This document shows, in pieces, positions 16,503 through 25,844 of a stretch of DNA of 64,000 bases. The stretch is from Oceanobacillus sp. FSL K6-2867 (lineage in GTDB: Bacteria > Bacillota > Bacilli > Bacillales > Amphibacillaceae). The stretch's first letter is position 1; each line of letters opens with the position of its first letter. A program made the position numbers and the translations under genes. Below the pieces are notes generated by a model, which worked only from the letters and a program-made list of their open reading frames with translations, made no database searches and was not told the DNA's origin. The stretch is from NCBI RefSeq assembly GCF_037963145.1, contig NZ_CP150144.1, positions 2,790,001 to 2,854,000 of the forward strand, in the 5' to 3' direction.

Positions 16503-17264
16503 ATGTGTGAGACAAAGATTTACGGTCATCGTGGTTGTATGGGTTCGTTTCCGGAAAATACACTGCTTGGGTTTAAAAAGGCAATTGAGCTTGGTGTCGA
16601 TGGGCTAGAAATAGATGTCCATATGACAGAAGACGGTGAAATTGTTGTTATCCATGATGAAACATTGGATCGAACGACAGATGGATCTGGATTTATTAAG
16701 GATTTAACATTAGAAGAGATTAAACAGTATAGTGCTGGCGTAAAGCATACGCATTTTCACGATTATGATGAAGTGGATTGGACAATGGAACGTGTACCAA
16801 CATTAAAAGAATTATTAGAACTGCTCGAGCCTTATCCCATTGATTTGAATATCGAATTAAAGACATATCGATTTCCTTATGAGGGTATTGAAGAAAAGAT
16901 TCTTTCATTAGTAGAACAGTATGGAAATGGACGGAAGGTAGTTTATTCTACATTTCATTTACCTACTTTATTACGCATCAAAAGTCATGACAAGGAAGCA
17001 AACATAGCATGGCTGTTGGAGCAGCCAATTACACACCCGCTCGATTATATGAATACACTTGATTTAGAGGCATTACATATATCAAAAAGAATGCTACTGT
17101 CCGATCCGTTTGAATGGAAAGGGATGTTTGATAAACTACGTGTCTGGACAGTAAATGAAAAAGATGAATTAAAGCAGTTATTAGACCTTCGTGTAAATGC
17201 GATTATTACAGATTTTCCCGAAAAAGCGCTATTTTATCGGAGTGAAAGACTGGCATTTTCATAA
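16503..17264 (+). CDS. ugpQ: Glycerophosphodiester phosphodiesterase
   Basis: A 253-aa GDPD-family TIM barrel that hydrolyses glycerophosphodiesters to glycerol-3-P and an alcohol. The signature is complete: YGHRGCMGSFPENT, VDGLEIDVHMTEDGEIVVIHDETLDRTT (metal-binding Glu/Asp and catalytic His), DLNIELKT and the late WTVNEKDE. There is no signal peptide, so it is cytoplasmic, like UgpQ and unlike secreted GlpQ. Next to poly(glycerol-P) WTA genes it could recycle WTA or lipid fragments, but that is inference. A GGGAAG site precedes the ATG. Confidence 0.9.
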   Translation: MCETKIYGHRGCMGSFPENTLLGFKKAIELGVDGLEIDVHMTEDGEIVVIHDETLDRTTDGSGFIKDLTLEEIKQYSAGVKHTHFHDYDEVDWTMERVPTLKELLELLEPYPIDLNIELKTYRFPYEGIEEKILSLVEQYGNGRKVVYSTFHLPTLLRIKSHDKEANIAWLLEQPITHPLDYMNTLDLEALHISKRMLLSDPFEWKGMFDKLRVWTVNEKDELKQLLDLRVNAIITDFPEKALFYRSERLAFS

Positions 17265-17748
17265 GGGTGTCTTTTAATCCAAAAGACAAAGTGAACTGTT
17301 CTGTTATCCGACAGTTTACTGGAAATACTAAAAAAGCAGGGTAATAAATGAACTAGAGGGGCTATGGATGATACTTAGCTCCTCTTCATGTGCCAATGCT
17401 GCTGAAGTGGACTACCATAATTTGCCTGTATATGTGTCCTTTTGAAAATAGTAGTCATTTCCCGGGAAATATCGACAAAAAGTGCGTGTGAATCAGTTCT
17501 GTTCGATTTGCTTTTACTAAGTAGTCCTCTTTTCATAAAACTATACCATAATATTATAAGAATAGAAGATACGGCTAATAATTCAGGGAATTATGGATGA
17601 TTGCTACAGTGTGTTGCACTTGCATAAGTAAACTACCATCTACCACCAATATATATAAAATCTGTCAGCATTCAACTATAATGAATGCAGCCTATGATAA
17701 ACAGAGGAGCTGACCTAATAACTTAGCGCTCCTCAATCTTAAAATCTA
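17265..17748. other. Gene-free 480 bp with hairpins
   Basis: No gene was found. Visible are an AACTGT/ACAGTT inverted repeat just after the phosphodiesterase stop (about 17293-17320) and a GAGGAGC/GCTCCTC hairpin (about 17703-17733) that could end the minus-strand gene that follows, though its T-tail is poor. Confidence 0.35.
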
Positions 17749-18141
17749 TTATATTTTCCTAACAGAAATTGCTTGAGAATAGCTTATAGCTAAGCATTCC
17801 TCTAAATCTTCTTCTGCAAGCAGTCCGAGTTCGATTGCAGCTTTTACCTTTCCATCATCTGGCTTTTTAACAATCTGAATAAGATCATCCATTTGTAATT
17901 GTTCTAACTTTTCTACCGTGTCCTTCTCTTTAAATCTCTCTGTTTTGCGAATCTGACGCAGAAGCTTATAGTCTCCTTCAATGAATTCTCCCTTTTTATT
18001 TGGACCCGTATATTTATCCATATGTGTATGGAAAGAGACTTTCAATTGGTTCATTTCTGCTTCAATTTCTTTTTTCAGCTTGTTCAAATCATAATAACGG
18101 GCTAGCATATCCTCTGTTAACAGCAAATTATCCGTATTCAT
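17749..18141 (-). CDS. Hypothetical protein, 130 aa
   Basis: I do not recognise the family. The protein is hydrophilic and charged, with a likely coiled coil near the N-terminus (LARYYDLNKLKKEIEAEMNQL), and has no signal peptide or membrane segment. The ATG at 18141 (or 18144) fits the SD GGAGGGG (18146-18152); an upstream in-frame ATG at 18189 lacks one and would add 16 residues. The size and composition resemble small phage-type or accessory proteins, but there are no phage neighbours. It is isolated between ugpQ and nagE. Confidence 0.6.
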   Translation of the reverse strand: MNTDNLLLTEDMLARYYDLNKLKKEIEAEMNQLKVSFHTHMDKYTGPNKKGEFIEGDYKLLRQIRKTERFKEKDTVEKLEQLQMDDLIQIVKKPDDGKVKAAIELGLLAEEDLEECLAISYSQAISVRKI

Positions 18142-18243
18142 CATACCCCTCCAAAAAATACTGTTTATAGAGTTTATTGAAGAAGCCAATGATTTATTCC
18201 CTTCAAAGGTTTATAGAAAAATCAAAATTAAGCTTTAACTAGT

Positions 18244-18310
18244 AGTTGTATAGACAAGCATATTTGCTGGTGGTATAATTTTGCTGGAAGTATATATGAT
18301 AACGCTATCA
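18244..18310 (+). promoter_or_regulatory. nagE promoter with NagR-like operator and cre site
   Basis: -35 TAGACA (18251-18256), a 17-bp spacer and -10 TATAAT (18274-18279). The -35 lies in AGTTGTATAGACAAGC (18244-18259), close to the NagR/YvoA dre consensus ATTGGTATAGACAACT. Downstream, TGATAACGCTATCA (18297-18310) matches the CcpA cre consensus with one mismatch, suiting roadblock repression by glucose. The nagR gene is not in the window. Confidence 0.65.
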
Positions 18311-18333
18311 TATTGGGAATTAAAATGTTTAGG

Positions 18334-18412
18334 AAGGTTGTTCAGTAAAAAATAGTTAGTGCAAATTGCGGTTAACTGCGGTGTTTTTTAACCAGCTTTT
18401 TTGAACAACCTT
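18334..18412 (+). promoter_or_regulatory. Leader hairpin before nagE
   Basis: Arms 18334-18344 and 18402-18412 form a perfect 11-bp stem enclosing a smaller GGTTAA/TTAACC stem (18370-18375 with 18388-18393). T-runs inside the structure suggest a possible attenuator, but no antiterminator site was identified. Confidence 0.45.
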
Positions 18413-18441
18413 ATTAATAACTGAAATGGGGGGCTATTTCT

Positions 18442-19920
18442 ATGATGAAATATCTGCAAAATCTTGGAAAGTCGCTGATGCTGCCAGTAGCTGTATTACC
18501 TGCCGCTGCAATTTTAATGGGTATTGGGTACGCAATTGATTCAGAGGGCTGGGGTTCTGAAAATGTATTTGCTGCCTTTTTAATTAGCGGGGGAAGTGCA
18601 ATTCTGGATTTTATTCCAATTTTATTCGCTGTAGGGGTAGCTATTGGAATGACGAAGGATAAAGATGGACCAGCCGCACTTAGTGGTTTAGTTGGCTATC
18701 TTGTTATTACGACTGTGCTTTCATCTGAAAATGCTGCTAACCTGCTGCAAATTTCAAGTGACGCAGTGAATCCTGCATTCGGTGCTATCCAGAACGTGTT
18801 TATTGGTATCTTATCTGGAGGAATTGCCGCAGCCTTGTATAATCGTTTTAGCCATGTAAAACTGCCGGATGCTCTTGCATTCTTTAGTGGGAAAAGACTT
18901 GTGCCAATTCTTACTGCAGCAGCAATGCTTGCAGTCTCAGTAGTAATGCTGTTTGTTTGGCCTGTTCTTTATTCAGGGCTGGTATCATTTGGTACATTTA
19001 TCAGTGATCTGGGAGCACTAGGTGCAGGGTTATATGGATTCTTTAATCGCTTATTAATTCCAACAGGCTTGCATCATGCACTGAATAATGTGTTCTGGTT
19101 TGACTTAGCAGGCATTAATGATATCGGTAACTTTTGGTCTGGAAATGGTGAAAAAGGTATTACCGGTATGTATCAAGCAGGGTTTTTTCCAATTATGATG
19201 TTTGGACTGCCTGCTGCTGCTCTTGCGATGTACCATACCGCTCTAACCAAAAGAAAGAAACAAGCTGCATCATTATTAATGGCTACAGCATTTGCTTCTT
19301 TCCTTACAGGTGTTACAGAGCCGATTGAGTTTGCTTTTATGTTTCTAGCACCTGCGCTGTATGTAGTTCATGCTGCATTAACGGGTATTTCACTAGCTGT
19401 TGCAGCTATGTTTGGTTGGACAGCAGGGTTTAGCTTTAGCGCGGGATTAATTGATTTTATCCTGAGCTTCCAGCTGCCATTAGCCAACCAGCCGTACATG
19501 TTGCTTATACAAGGATTGGTTGTTGCTGTTATCTATTATTTCCTGTTCCGTTTCCTAATTGTTAAATTCAATATGAAAACTCCGGGACGTGAGGATGACG
19601 ATGAAGAAGAAGTACTTGTTGGAGAAACTGCAATTTCGTCAGAAACAAGTACAAGTACCGCTGGGAAAGATAGATTTGCTGTAATGGCTGAACAAATTTA
19701 TGATGGTCTTGGTGGTTCATCAAATATCCAATCTATTGATAATTGTGCTACTCGTCTTCGGTTAGAAGTTAATGATATGGACGTTGTGGATCAAAATAAA
19801 ATCAAAGCCGCTGGCGTACCGGGTGTGAATGTTGTAGGTAAACATAGCATTCAGGTTATTGTAGGTACCCAGGTGCAATTTGTAGCTGATGAAGTTAAAA
19901 AATTACATGACGAAAAGTAA
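18442..19920 (+). CDS. nagE: PTS N-acetylglucosamine transporter EIICB
   Basis: A 492-aa membrane permease that imports and phosphorylates GlcNAc to GlcNAc-6-P. The EIIC domain (about 1-370) has ten or so helices with GLHHALNNVFWFD and the TGVTEPIEFAFMFLAP motif of the glucose/GlcNAc family. The EIIB domain (about 410-492) has the phospho-cysteine in IDNCATRLRLEV. There is no EIIA domain, so it needs a separate EIIA, plausibly the protein at 23264-23755. Regulation looks like NagR plus CcpA (see its promoter). The length and residues agree with NagP/NagE. It is transcribed alone. Confidence 0.92.
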   Translation: MMKYLQNLGKSLMLPVAVLPAAAILMGIGYAIDSEGWGSENVFAAFLISGGSAILDFIPILFAVGVAIGMTKDKDGPAALSGLVGYLVITTVLSSENAANLLQISSDAVNPAFGAIQNVFIGILSGGIAAALYNRFSHVKLPDALAFFSGKRLVPILTAAAMLAVSVVMLFVWPVLYSGLVSFGTFISDLGALGAGLYGFFNRLLIPTGLHHALNNVFWFDLAGINDIGNFWSGNGEKGITGMYQAGFFPIMMFGLPAAALAMYHTALTKRKKQAASLLMATAFASFLTGVTEPIEFAFMFLAPALYVVHAALTGISLAVAAMFGWTAGFSFSAGLIDFILSFQLPLANQPYMLLIQGLVVAVIYYFLFRFLIVKFNMKTPGREDDDEEEVLVGETAISSETSTSTAGKDRFAVMAEQIYDGLGGSSNIQSIDNCATRLRLEVNDMDVVDQNKIKAAGVPGVNVVGKHSIQVIVGTQVQFVADEVKKLHDEK

Positions 19921-19922
19921 CT

Positions 19923-19963
19923 AAAAGGGTTAGTGTTGATTAATGAGCACTAGCCCCTTTTTT
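19923..19963 (+). terminator. Terminator after nagE
   Basis: An imperfect GGGTTAGTG/CACTAGCCCC stem followed by TTTTTT. Confidence 0.75.
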
Positions 19964-20033
19964 ATATTATGGTGTTGTGATCAAATATGCTTCATTCAGC
20001 AATATGCATACAAGCTCATAAAAAACGGACAGC

Positions 20034-20073
20034 AAAAAGGCTAGTGTCCTTTGAACTGGACTGCTAGCCTTTT
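20034..20073 (-). terminator. Terminator of the RpiR gene
   Basis: An AAAAGGCTAG/CTAGCCTTTT stem with extra inner pairs lies just after the minus-strand stop codon. Confidence 0.7.
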
Positions 20074-20075
20074 GA

Positions 20076-20873
20076 TTAACCATATTTGTGAATGGCCTCC
20101 AGTGTTTTATTGCGGGCATCCATCAATTTTTCATGATTTAGTAATTTATAGGTCAATAAATCAAGTAAAAATAAGCCTGGCAATAGAGAATTAATAAATT
20201 TGACATCATCAATGTATTTATAGCTTGATATGAGAACAACTTCGTCTGCAAGCTCCGTTAAAGCTGTTTGCTCGAAATTGGTTACGACAATAACAGCAAC
20301 CTTATTGGCTTTTGCTATTTTAGCAGAGTCAATAATTGGTTTCGTTTTACCAGAATTAGAGAAACAAACGAGCAAATCATCTTCCTGAAGCAGACTGCTC
20401 TTCATTAACAGATCATGTGCATCTGTTACAGATTCCGACGTAATCCCCATTCTGTATATTCTGCTGTTAAATTCATGAGCAACCAATCCGGAGTTGCCAA
20501 TTCCACAAAACAAAATCTTATTCGTGTTTAAAATGAGATTTACAATTTTACTCGTTTGTTCTTCACTGAAAAACTGTTGAGTAGATTTGATTATCGTTTG
20601 GTAATAGTTGTAAACTGTTTCGAATGTCTCATCATTTTTCTTGTTTTCCGTATTACTTCCAATTAAAGAGAATTTCATTTGCTGAAAAGTGCTGAAATCA
20701 ATTTTTTTGCAAAATCTGGTTATACTAGCTGGAGATACTTGAATTTCTTCGGATAGGTCAATAATGGTTTTATCCTGTATCGCAGCTTTATTTGCAAGTA
20801 AATATTTAGTTATTTTTTTATCATTATCGGTTAATGAAGCGTTATATTTTTGAATCCTATTTTCAAAATTCAA
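20076..20873 (-). CDS. RpiR/MurR-family transcriptional regulator
   Basis: About 265 aa. An N-terminal HTH_6 domain (TIIDLSEEIQVSPASITRFCKKI) is followed by a SIS sugar-phosphate-binding domain (ILFCGIGNSGLVAHEF, VCFSNSGKTKPII). It probably senses a phosphosugar of the divergent PTS-nanE-nag operon. AAGGAG places the start at TTG 20873; the ATG at 20903 has no SD of its own and would run into the promoter region. A 17-bp palindrome in the shared intergenic region is the likely operator. The ligand (ManNAc-6-P or GlcNAc-6-P) is inference. Confidence 0.85.
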   Translation of the reverse strand: MNFENRIQKYNASLTDNDKKITKYLLANKAAIQDKTIIDLSEEIQVSPASITRFCKKIDFSTFQQMKFSLIGSNTENKKNDETFETVYNYYQTIIKSTQQFFSEEQTSKIVNLILNTNKILFCGIGNSGLVAHEFNSRIYRMGITSESVTDAHDLLMKSSLLQEDDLLVCFSNSGKTKPIIDSAKIAKANKVAVIVVTNFEQTALTELADEVVLISSYKYIDDVKFINSLLPGLFLLDLLTYKLLNHEKLMDARNKTLEAIHKYG

Positions 20874-20912
20874 CAGTTGCAGCTCCTTTCTTACACTTAT
20901 CATTATAGCATC

Positions 20913-20959
20913 ATAATATTAAATATTATATTGACATAAATGAAAGCGTTTGTTAAGAT
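20913..20959 (+). promoter_or_regulatory. Promoter of the EIIBC-nanE-nagAB operon with palindromic operator
   Basis: TTGACA (20931-20936), a 17-bp spacer and TAAGAT (20954-20959). Directly upstream is the perfect palindrome ATAATATTAAATATTAT (20913-20929), a likely RpiR site. The spacer contains TGAAAGCGTTTGTT (20941-20954), an imperfect cre. The same 8-1-8 palindrome layout recurs before murQ. Confidence 0.65.
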
Positions 20960-20994
20960 TTTGTTGAAAATAATTTTCGGGTGGTGTTATATTT

Positions 20995-22545
20995 ATGAAA
21001 AAGTTTTTCGGTAAAGCGCAGCAGTTTGGTAAATCATTTATGTTGCCAATTGCTATTCTGCCAGCAGCAGGTCTTTTGCTCGGTATAGGGGGTGCTTTAT
21101 CTAACCCAAATACAGTCAATGCATATCCAATCTTGGACCAAAGCTGGCTCCAAGCAATTTTTACGATAATGAGTTCCGCTGGGAATATTGTGTTTGCCAA
21201 TTTACCAGTGATCTTTGCGGTAGGGGTTGCGATTGGGCTCGCTAGATCAGACAAAGGTACAGCTGGATTAGCAGCACTTATCGGTTATCTAGTAATGAAT
21301 GCAACGATTAATGCTATTTTAATTATTACGGATAGCCTTGCAGCAGAAAGTCTTTCTGCAGTTGGACAAGGTGTTGCATTAGGAATACAAACATTAGAAT
21401 CAGGCGTTTTTGGTGGGATTATTGTTGGGATTATGGCAGGACTCCTTCATAATCGATTTAATAAAATTGAGTTGCCACAATTTCTGGGATTCTTTGGAGG
21501 TTCCCGATTTGTTCCAATCATAACCTCTTTTTCTGCGATTATTCTGGGGACGGTTATGTATTATGTATGGCCAGTTATTCAAAATGCAATTTTTAGCTTT
21601 GGAGATATTGTTAATGCAACAGGGTATATCGGTACATTTTTCTATGGATTTATCTTGCGTCTACTAGGTCCATTTGGATTGCATCACATTTTCTATCTGC
21701 CTTTCTGGCAAACGGGTTTAGGTGGTGCATTAGAAATTGGTGGACAATTGATTCAAGGAACACAGAATATATTCTTTGCACAATTGGGAGACCCAACGAC
21801 AACGAAGTTTTTTGAAGGTACATCACGTTTTATGTCTGGAAGATTTATTACAATGATGTTTGGATTATTAGGTGCAGCTTATGCGATTTATCGTACAGCC
21901 AAGCCTGAAAATAAAAAGGTTGTCGGGGGATTAATGCTATCAGCCGGATTGACGTCCTTTTTAACAGGGATTACAGAGCCATTGGAGTTCTCATTCTTAT
22001 TTATCGCTCCATTGCTTTACGTGATGCATGCATTTTTTGATGGTTTAGCATTTATGCTGGCACATATTTTCCAAATAACAATTGGACAAACATTCTCTGG
22101 AGGTTTCATTGACTTCATCTTATTTGGAGTATTGCAAGGTCAAGCATTAACAAACTGGATGTATGTTATTCCGATTGGAATCATTTGGTTCTTCTTATAC
22201 TTCTTTACGTTCACATTTTTAATTAAGAAGTTTAACTTTAAAACACCTGGACGTGAAGAAAAGAAAGCTGAAGATCATGCAGATACTGCAACGGCAAATG
22301 CCACTGGTGAAGAACGCCCATTAGCAATTATTGAAGCATTAGGTGGAAGAGATAATTTATTAGATGTGGATAACTGTGCAACGAGATTGCGCATAACTGT
22401 TAAGGATGGCGAAATGGTTAATGAAGCCGCCTTAAAGCATACAGGAAGTAAAGGTGTTATCGTAAAAGGTGAGGGCGTGCAGGTAATCTACGGGCCACAG
22501 GTTTCCGTTATAAAGAATGAAATTGAAGAAGAATTAGAGAAATAA
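20995..22545 (+). CDS. PTS EIICB of the glucose/amino-sugar family, probable ManNAc porter
   Basis: A 516-aa permease with EIIC (about 1-405, helices plus LLGPFGLHHIFYLPFWQ and TGITEPLEFSFLFIAP) and EIIB with phospho-cysteine in VDNCATRLRITV (about 445-515). Being in one operon with nanE, an EIIA gene, nagA and nagB suggests that it brings in ManNAc (as ManNAc-6-P), possibly together with GlcNAc or glucosamine. The family alone would also allow glucose or maltose. Six bases separate its stop from the ATT/TTG region of nanE. It is probably under RpiR and CcpA control. Confidence 0.82.
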   Translation: MKKFFGKAQQFGKSFMLPIAILPAAGLLLGIGGALSNPNTVNAYPILDQSWLQAIFTIMSSAGNIVFANLPVIFAVGVAIGLARSDKGTAGLAALIGYLVMNATINAILIITDSLAAESLSAVGQGVALGIQTLESGVFGGIIVGIMAGLLHNRFNKIELPQFLGFFGGSRFVPIITSFSAIILGTVMYYVWPVIQNAIFSFGDIVNATGYIGTFFYGFILRLLGPFGLHHIFYLPFWQTGLGGALEIGGQLIQGTQNIFFAQLGDPTTTKFFEGTSRFMSGRFITMMFGLLGAAYAIYRTAKPENKKVVGGLMLSAGLTSFLTGITEPLEFSFLFIAPLLYVMHAFFDGLAFMLAHIFQITIGQTFSGGFIDFILFGVLQGQALTNWMYVIPIGIIWFFLYFFTFTFLIKKFNFKTPGREEKKAEDHADTATANATGEERPLAIIEALGGRDNLLDVDNCATRLRITVKDGEMVNEAALKHTGSKGVIVKGEGVQVIYGPQVSVIKNEIEEELEK

Positions 22546-22560
22546 TAGGAGTTGAACGTT

Positions 22561-23238
22561 TTGAAATTACCAAGAAATTTAATTGTCTCGTGTCAAGCAT
22601 TAGAAGAAGAACCACTTCATTCGTCGTTTATCATGAGTAAAATGGCTCTTGCAGCTGCCCAAGGTGGAGCAAAAGGGATCCGAGCAAATTCAAAAGAAGA
22701 TATTATTGAGATTAAAAAAGAAGTAGACCTTCCGATTATTGGAATTGTTAAACGGAATTATAAAGACTCTGATGTCTTTATCACTGCAACGAGTAAAGAG
22801 ATCGATGAATTAATTGAAAGTGGCTGTGAAGTGATTGCAATGGATGCAACCATCAGCGAAAGACCAGAAAAGATATTAGAAGAGTTAGTAGCCTATACGA
22901 GAGAACAGGCACCAAATGTTGAATTGATGGCTGATATATCTACAATTGAGGAAGCACAGATTGCTGAGAAATTAGGATTTGATTATATCGGAACAACCTT
23001 ACATGGTTACACCAAGCACACAAAAGGGAAGAAATTATATGATAATGATTTTGCCTTTTTAAAAGAAATACTGCAGGCGGTGAAAAAGCCAGTAATTGCT
23101 GAAGGGAATATTATGACACCACATATGCTGAAGAAGTCTTTTGAATTAGGTGTATATGCTACTGTAGTAGGTGGAGCAATTACAAGACCAAAGGACATTA
23201 CAAGCCGATTTGTTTATGAAATTAAAGATATGATTTAA
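22561..23238 (+). CDS. nanE: N-acetylmannosamine-6-phosphate 2-epimerase
   Basis: A TIM-barrel enzyme converting ManNAc-6-P to GlcNAc-6-P, the link between ManNAc or sialic acid use and nagA/nagB. About 225 aa; motifs include [41 protein letters not shown] and PVIAEGNI. The start is TTG 22561, 9 nt after AGGAG (22547-22551); the TTG at 22552 is directly against the SD and less likely. No nanA or nanK is nearby, so the ManNAc is probably taken up free and phosphorylated by the PTS. Confidence 0.9.
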   Translation: MKLPRNLIVSCQALEEEPLHSSFIMSKMALAAAQGGAKGIRANSKEDIIEIKKEVDLPIIGIVKRNYKDSDVFITATSKEIDELIESGCEVIAMDATISERPEKILEELVAYTREQAPNVELMADISTIEEAQIAEKLGFDYIGTTLHGYTKHTKGKKLYDNDFAFLKEILQAVKKPVIAEGNIMTPHMLKKSFELGVYATVVGGAITRPKDITSRFVYEIKDMI

Positions 23239-23263
23239 TAAAAAAAAGAAGGGAATTTCAACT

Positions 23264-23755
23264 ATGTTTAAAAAACTGTTTAAGCAAAAAAAAGAAGAAA
23301 ATATAGTTGCACCATTAAATGGAAAAATCGTACCTATAGAAGAAGTTCCTGATCCTGTCTTTAATCAAAAAATGATGGGAGAAGGAATCGCAATTATTCC
23401 AGATGAAGGATTGGTTTATTCTCCGGTTAATGGAAAAGTAATTCAGCTTGCTGAGACAAAGCATGCGATTGGAATTGTTACGGATAGTGGGGTTGAGATT
23501 CTTATCCATATCGGCCTGGAGACAGTTGGATTAAAAGGAGAAGGATTCACTGCAAAAGTAAAAACAGGGGAAGAAGTATCAGCTGGTCAGCTTTTAATGG
23601 AAGTTGATTTGGATTATATTGGTGAGCATGCATCGAACACAATTACCCCAATTGTAATTACAAATAGTGCAGAAGATAATAAATCGTATCAATTTACATC
23701 CGAAACAATAGCAAAAGCTAAAGAGACGGTTATTATTACGGCAGAAGATAAATAA
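23264..23755 (+). CDS. PTS EIIA of the glucose family (Crr-like)
   Basis: A 163-aa soluble phosphocarrier. It shows NGKIVPIEEVPDPVFNQKMMG at the N-terminus and the active-site region EILIHIGLETVGLKGEGF with phospho-His in LIHIG. Four EIIBC proteins in or near this island of the glucose/GlcNAc/MurNAc type (NagE, the protein upstream, MurP) lack an EIIA domain, so this protein could serve all of them. It lies between nanE and nagA in one operon. Length and motifs are normal. Confidence 0.9.
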   Translation: MFKKLFKQKKEENIVAPLNGKIVPIEEVPDPVFNQKMMGEGIAIIPDEGLVYSPVNGKVIQLAETKHAIGIVTDSGVEILIHIGLETVGLKGEGFTAKVKTGEEVSAGQLLMEVDLDYIGEHASNTITPIVITNSAEDNKSYQFTSETIAKAKETVIITAEDK

Positions 23756-23786
23756 ATGTGTATTAGAAAAGGTGGAGGGGAACCGA

Positions 23787-24962
23787 ATGATAGCAGGCAA
23801 TCGGTCGATGTTTATTAAGAATGTAAAGGTCTATTTGGAAGATAGAGTGATTTCAAATGCCGGAATTTATATCGAAAACCATCGCATTCACTCTATTCAT
23901 GAAGGTAATGAACTGCCGGATGACCTTGATCAACACGCACATATCATTGATGCAACTGGCCTGAACGCAGTCCCGGGATTTATCGATGGTCATATCCACG
24001 GTGCAAATGGAGCGGACACAATGGATGCAACGGAAACAGCATTGGATAAAATCGCATCGCTTTTACCAATGGAAGGGACAACAAGCTTTCTCGCAACGAC
24101 GATTACACAAGCACACGATAATATTTCCAAAGCCTTGGAAAATGCTGCACGTTATTCAAATAAACCCGGACAAGCAGAACTGATCGGAATCCATTTAGAA
24201 GGCCCATTTGTGGAAGAAACAAAGGCAGGAGCACAACCAAGAGAGTATATTATTAAACCGGACTTGGAACAATTTAAGAAATGGCAATCGCAATCAGGCG
24301 GAAATATTAAAACGATTACGATGGCTCCAGAGCATGATGAAGAAGGTTTTTTTATAAGTCATTTAGCCCAAGCTGGTGTAAATGTTTCTGCAGGACATAC
24401 AGACTGTGGATTTGCTGGAATTAAAAAAGCTGTAGCCCAAGGGGTCAGCCAGTTAACGCATCTATGTAATGCGATGAATGGTATTCATCATCGAGATATT
24501 GGTGCGGTTGGTGCTGCATTTCAATTGAAGGAATTACATGCAGAGCTAATCGCAGATGGAATTCATGTTGATCCAGAAATGCTGCAATTAATTTATAATA
24601 ATATGGGCAGTGAACGGATTATTTTAATTACCGATGCAATGCGGGCAAAAGGACTGCCAGATGGCGATTATGAGCTTGGCGGCCAGCCTGTTAAGGTAGA
24701 AAATGGGAGAGCTGTATTGGAAGATGGAACACTAGCTGGCAGTATTTTGAAAATGCATGAAGGTGCTAAGCAAATGCTGAAGCTAGCTGGTGTCTCAATT
24801 CGTGACATTGTTCAAATGGCATCCGTTAACCCGGCAAAACAAATTGGCATTTACGACCGAAAAGGCAGTATTTCACATGGCAAAGATGCTGACATTCTGT
24901 TAGTAGATGATGAACTTAATATAAAATTTACCATTTGTCGCGGGAAAATTTCATTCCAATAA
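23787..24962 (+). CDS. nagA: N-acetylglucosamine-6-phosphate deacetylase
   Basis: About 391 aa, amidohydrolase superfamily: GlcNAc-6-P to glucosamine-6-P plus acetate. Visible are PGFIDGHIHGANG (metal HxH), LIGIHLEGPFVE (metal Glu), NVSAGHTDC and QLTHLCNAMNGIHHRD (metal His), and ITDAMRAKGLPDGDYELGG (catalytic Asp). GGAGG, 8 nt upstream, favours the ATG at 23787 over the GTG at 23772. It is followed after 90 bp by nagB in the same operon. Confidence 0.95.
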   Translation: MIAGNRSMFIKNVKVYLEDRVISNAGIYIENHRIHSIHEGNELPDDLDQHAHIIDATGLNAVPGFIDGHIHGANGADTMDATETALDKIASLLPMEGTTSFLATTITQAHDNISKALENAARYSNKPGQAELIGIHLEGPFVEETKAGAQPREYIIKPDLEQFKKWQSQSGGNIKTITMAPEHDEEGFFISHLAQAGVNVSAGHTDCGFAGIKKAVAQGVSQLTHLCNAMNGIHHRDIGAVGAAFQLKELHAELIADGIHVDPEMLQLIYNNMGSERIILITDAMRAKGLPDGDYELGGQPVKVENGRAVLEDGTLAGSILKMHEGAKQMLKLAGVSIRDIVQMASVNPAKQIGIYDRKGSISHGKDADILLVDDELNIKFTICRGKISFQ

Positions 24963-25052
24963 ACACTTCGGAAATAATTCATGTTATTATCAAGAAGTGT
25001 GCAAAATTTGACAAAGCTTTGCAGAAGTTTTTCATTTGGAGGAGATTGGAAA

Positions 25053-25787
25053 GTGAACGTTATAAAAGTAAAAAACTACGATGAAATGAGCGAAAAAGCG
25101 GCCGAATTTATCGTAGATCGTATCCATACAATAGAGAATCCGGTTCTTGGTTTAGCAACTGGTTCAACCCCAGAGGGTCTCTATCAACGAATTATTAAAA
25201 AATATGAGCAAAACGAAGTATCTTTTAAAGATGTAACTACTTTTAATTTAGATGAATATGTCGGATTAGAAAAGAATGATCCAAATAGCTACTATTACTT
25301 TATGAATGAAAAGCTATTTCGTCATGTAGATATTGAGATGGATCGAGTTCGTGTTCCAAATGGTGTAGCTGAAGATTTGGAGAACGAATGTAGGGAACAT
25401 GAACGTGCAATTGAACAAGCAGGTGGAGTGGATGTTCAAGTATTGGGAATTGGCGGCAATGGCCATATTGGTTTTAATGAACCAGGAACTCCCTTCTCCA
25501 GCAAAACACATGTCGTTGACCTAGATCAGTCCACAATCCAGGCGAATGCACGATTCTTCAAATCCATTGATGAGGTGCCTACACAGGCAGTTTCAATGGG
25601 AATTGAAACAATTATGAACAGTAAAGAAATCCTTTTACTTGTTTCTGGTGAAGCAAAAGCAGATGCAATGGCAAAATTGCTAAATGGCGAAGTGTCTGAA
25701 GACTTCCCAGCTTCTATTTTAAAACAACATGATAACGTAACCGTTATTGTTGACGAAGCAGCACTGACAATTGCTGAAGGTAAATAA
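25053..25787 (+). CDS. nagB: Glucosamine-6-phosphate deaminase
   Basis: About 244 aa. Converts glucosamine-6-P to fructose-6-P and ammonia, the exit from amino-sugar catabolism. Motifs: GLATGSTPEGLYQRI, TFNLDEYVGL (catalytic Asp), GIGGNGHIGFNEPGTPF and AVSMGIETIMNSKEILLLVSG. The GTG at 25053 with GGAGGA upstream matches the family N-terminus; the open frame extends upstream to an ATG at 24981 with no homology. It is the last gene of the operon, followed by a strong terminator. Confidence 0.95.
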   Translation: MNVIKVKNYDEMSEKAAEFIVDRIHTIENPVLGLATGSTPEGLYQRIIKKYEQNEVSFKDVTTFNLDEYVGLEKNDPNSYYYFMNEKLFRHVDIEMDRVRVPNGVAEDLENECREHERAIEQAGGVDVQVLGIGGNGHIGFNEPGTPFSSKTHVVDLDQSTIQANARFFKSIDEVPTQAVSMGIETIMNSKEILLLVSGEAKADAMAKLLNGEVSEDFPASILKQHDNVTVIVDEAALTIAEGK

Positions 25788-25800
25788 AATTATAAAAGCA

Positions 25801-25829
25801 GCGCCCAAACCGGGCGCTTTTATTTTTTC
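25801..25829 (+). terminator. Terminator of the nag operon
   Basis: GCGCCC (25801-25806) pairs with GGGCGC (25812-25817), followed by TTTTATTTTTT. Confidence 0.88.
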
Positions 25830-25844
25830 CAGTACCTAATGTCA

